This document shows, in pieces, positions 63,881 through 64,000 of a DNA stretch of 64,000 nucleotides (its first letter is position 1; each line of letters begins with the position of its first letter). The stretch is from NCBI RefSeq assembly GCF_035594125.1, contig NC_087190.1, positions 7,217,962 through 7,281,961 on the forward strand. The letters run 5' to 3'. Source of the DNA: Scylla paramamosain (Eukaryota > Arthropoda > Malacostraca > Decapoda > Portunidae). The notes beneath the pieces are model-generated. The model did no database searches. It was not told where the DNA came from and was given only the letters and a program-made list of their open reading frames with translations. The position numbers were made by a program, and so were the translations under genes.

Positions 63881-64000
63881 CCATTGATAATTAGTGAAAA
63901 CAATGAACTATGGTTACTAATGAGATACTGATTTACACTTCCATATTTGACACAGCTAAAACTGCTAAAATAAACTTATTTAAATTTGTACTATATATAT

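Overview
This is a repeat-saturated animal nuclear genome window. Spliced genes with GT-AG introns, dense dinucleotide microsatellites, TTAGG-type tracts (the arthropod telomere motif) and a mix of Jockey/I, CR1-like, Penelope, DIRS, Ty3/gypsy, Tigger, Harbinger-like and hAT elements point to an arthropod. A decapod crustacean is my best guess, but that is an inference from repeat style and not from a diagnostic gene.

Two host genes are visible. At the left edge (+ strand, 216-3615) are the last two exons of an AMP-forming acyl-CoA synthetase, 4-coumarate-CoA ligase/luciferase-like. At the right (- strand, 44242-58854) are the 3' eight exon types of a lysosomal glucosylceramidase (GBA, GH30). 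All eight join in phase into a 360-residue C-terminal portion. Two GBA exons lie inside a ~4.0 kb tandem duplication (45831-49839 and 50418-54426). Because the exon pair is 194 nt long and enters in phase 1, joining both copies would cause a frameshift and a stop. The GH30 nucleophile Glu is present, but the acid/base Glu position reads His.

Layout: 1-3.6 kb synthetase 3' end, with an intron full of microsatellites and a CR1-like relic. 3.6-10.7 kb decayed LINE and Ty3/gypsy pieces and simple repeats. 10.77-13.18 kb a near-complete but frameshifted Tigger transposon. 13.8-32.4 kb one Ty3/gypsy element that has become a nest: its flanks are two halves of the same tandem repeat, a 743-bp MITE splits its RT, a DIRS fragment carries a Harbinger-like transposon that carries a hAT MITE, and its 3' LTR is split by a Jockey-type LINE that is itself split by a second DIRS element. 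Its integrase lies upstream of its RT, the Gmr1-like order. 33-44 kb truncated Jockey copies, an I-like LINE relic, CR1-like fragments, a Penelope relic, and hairpin/TTAGG modules. 44.2-58.9 kb the GBA gene, whose introns hold an intact 988-codon Jockey-type LINE, its duplicate, and a Penelope-like element with long inverted arms. 59-64 kb a hAT (ZBED5/SCAND3-like) relic split by another Jockey copy.

Apart from the two host genes, everything recognisable is mobile-element protein or simple repeat. The nesting gives a relative insertion order, and several GBA splice sites use microsatellite sequence directly. Stretches not listed contain nothing I recognise.
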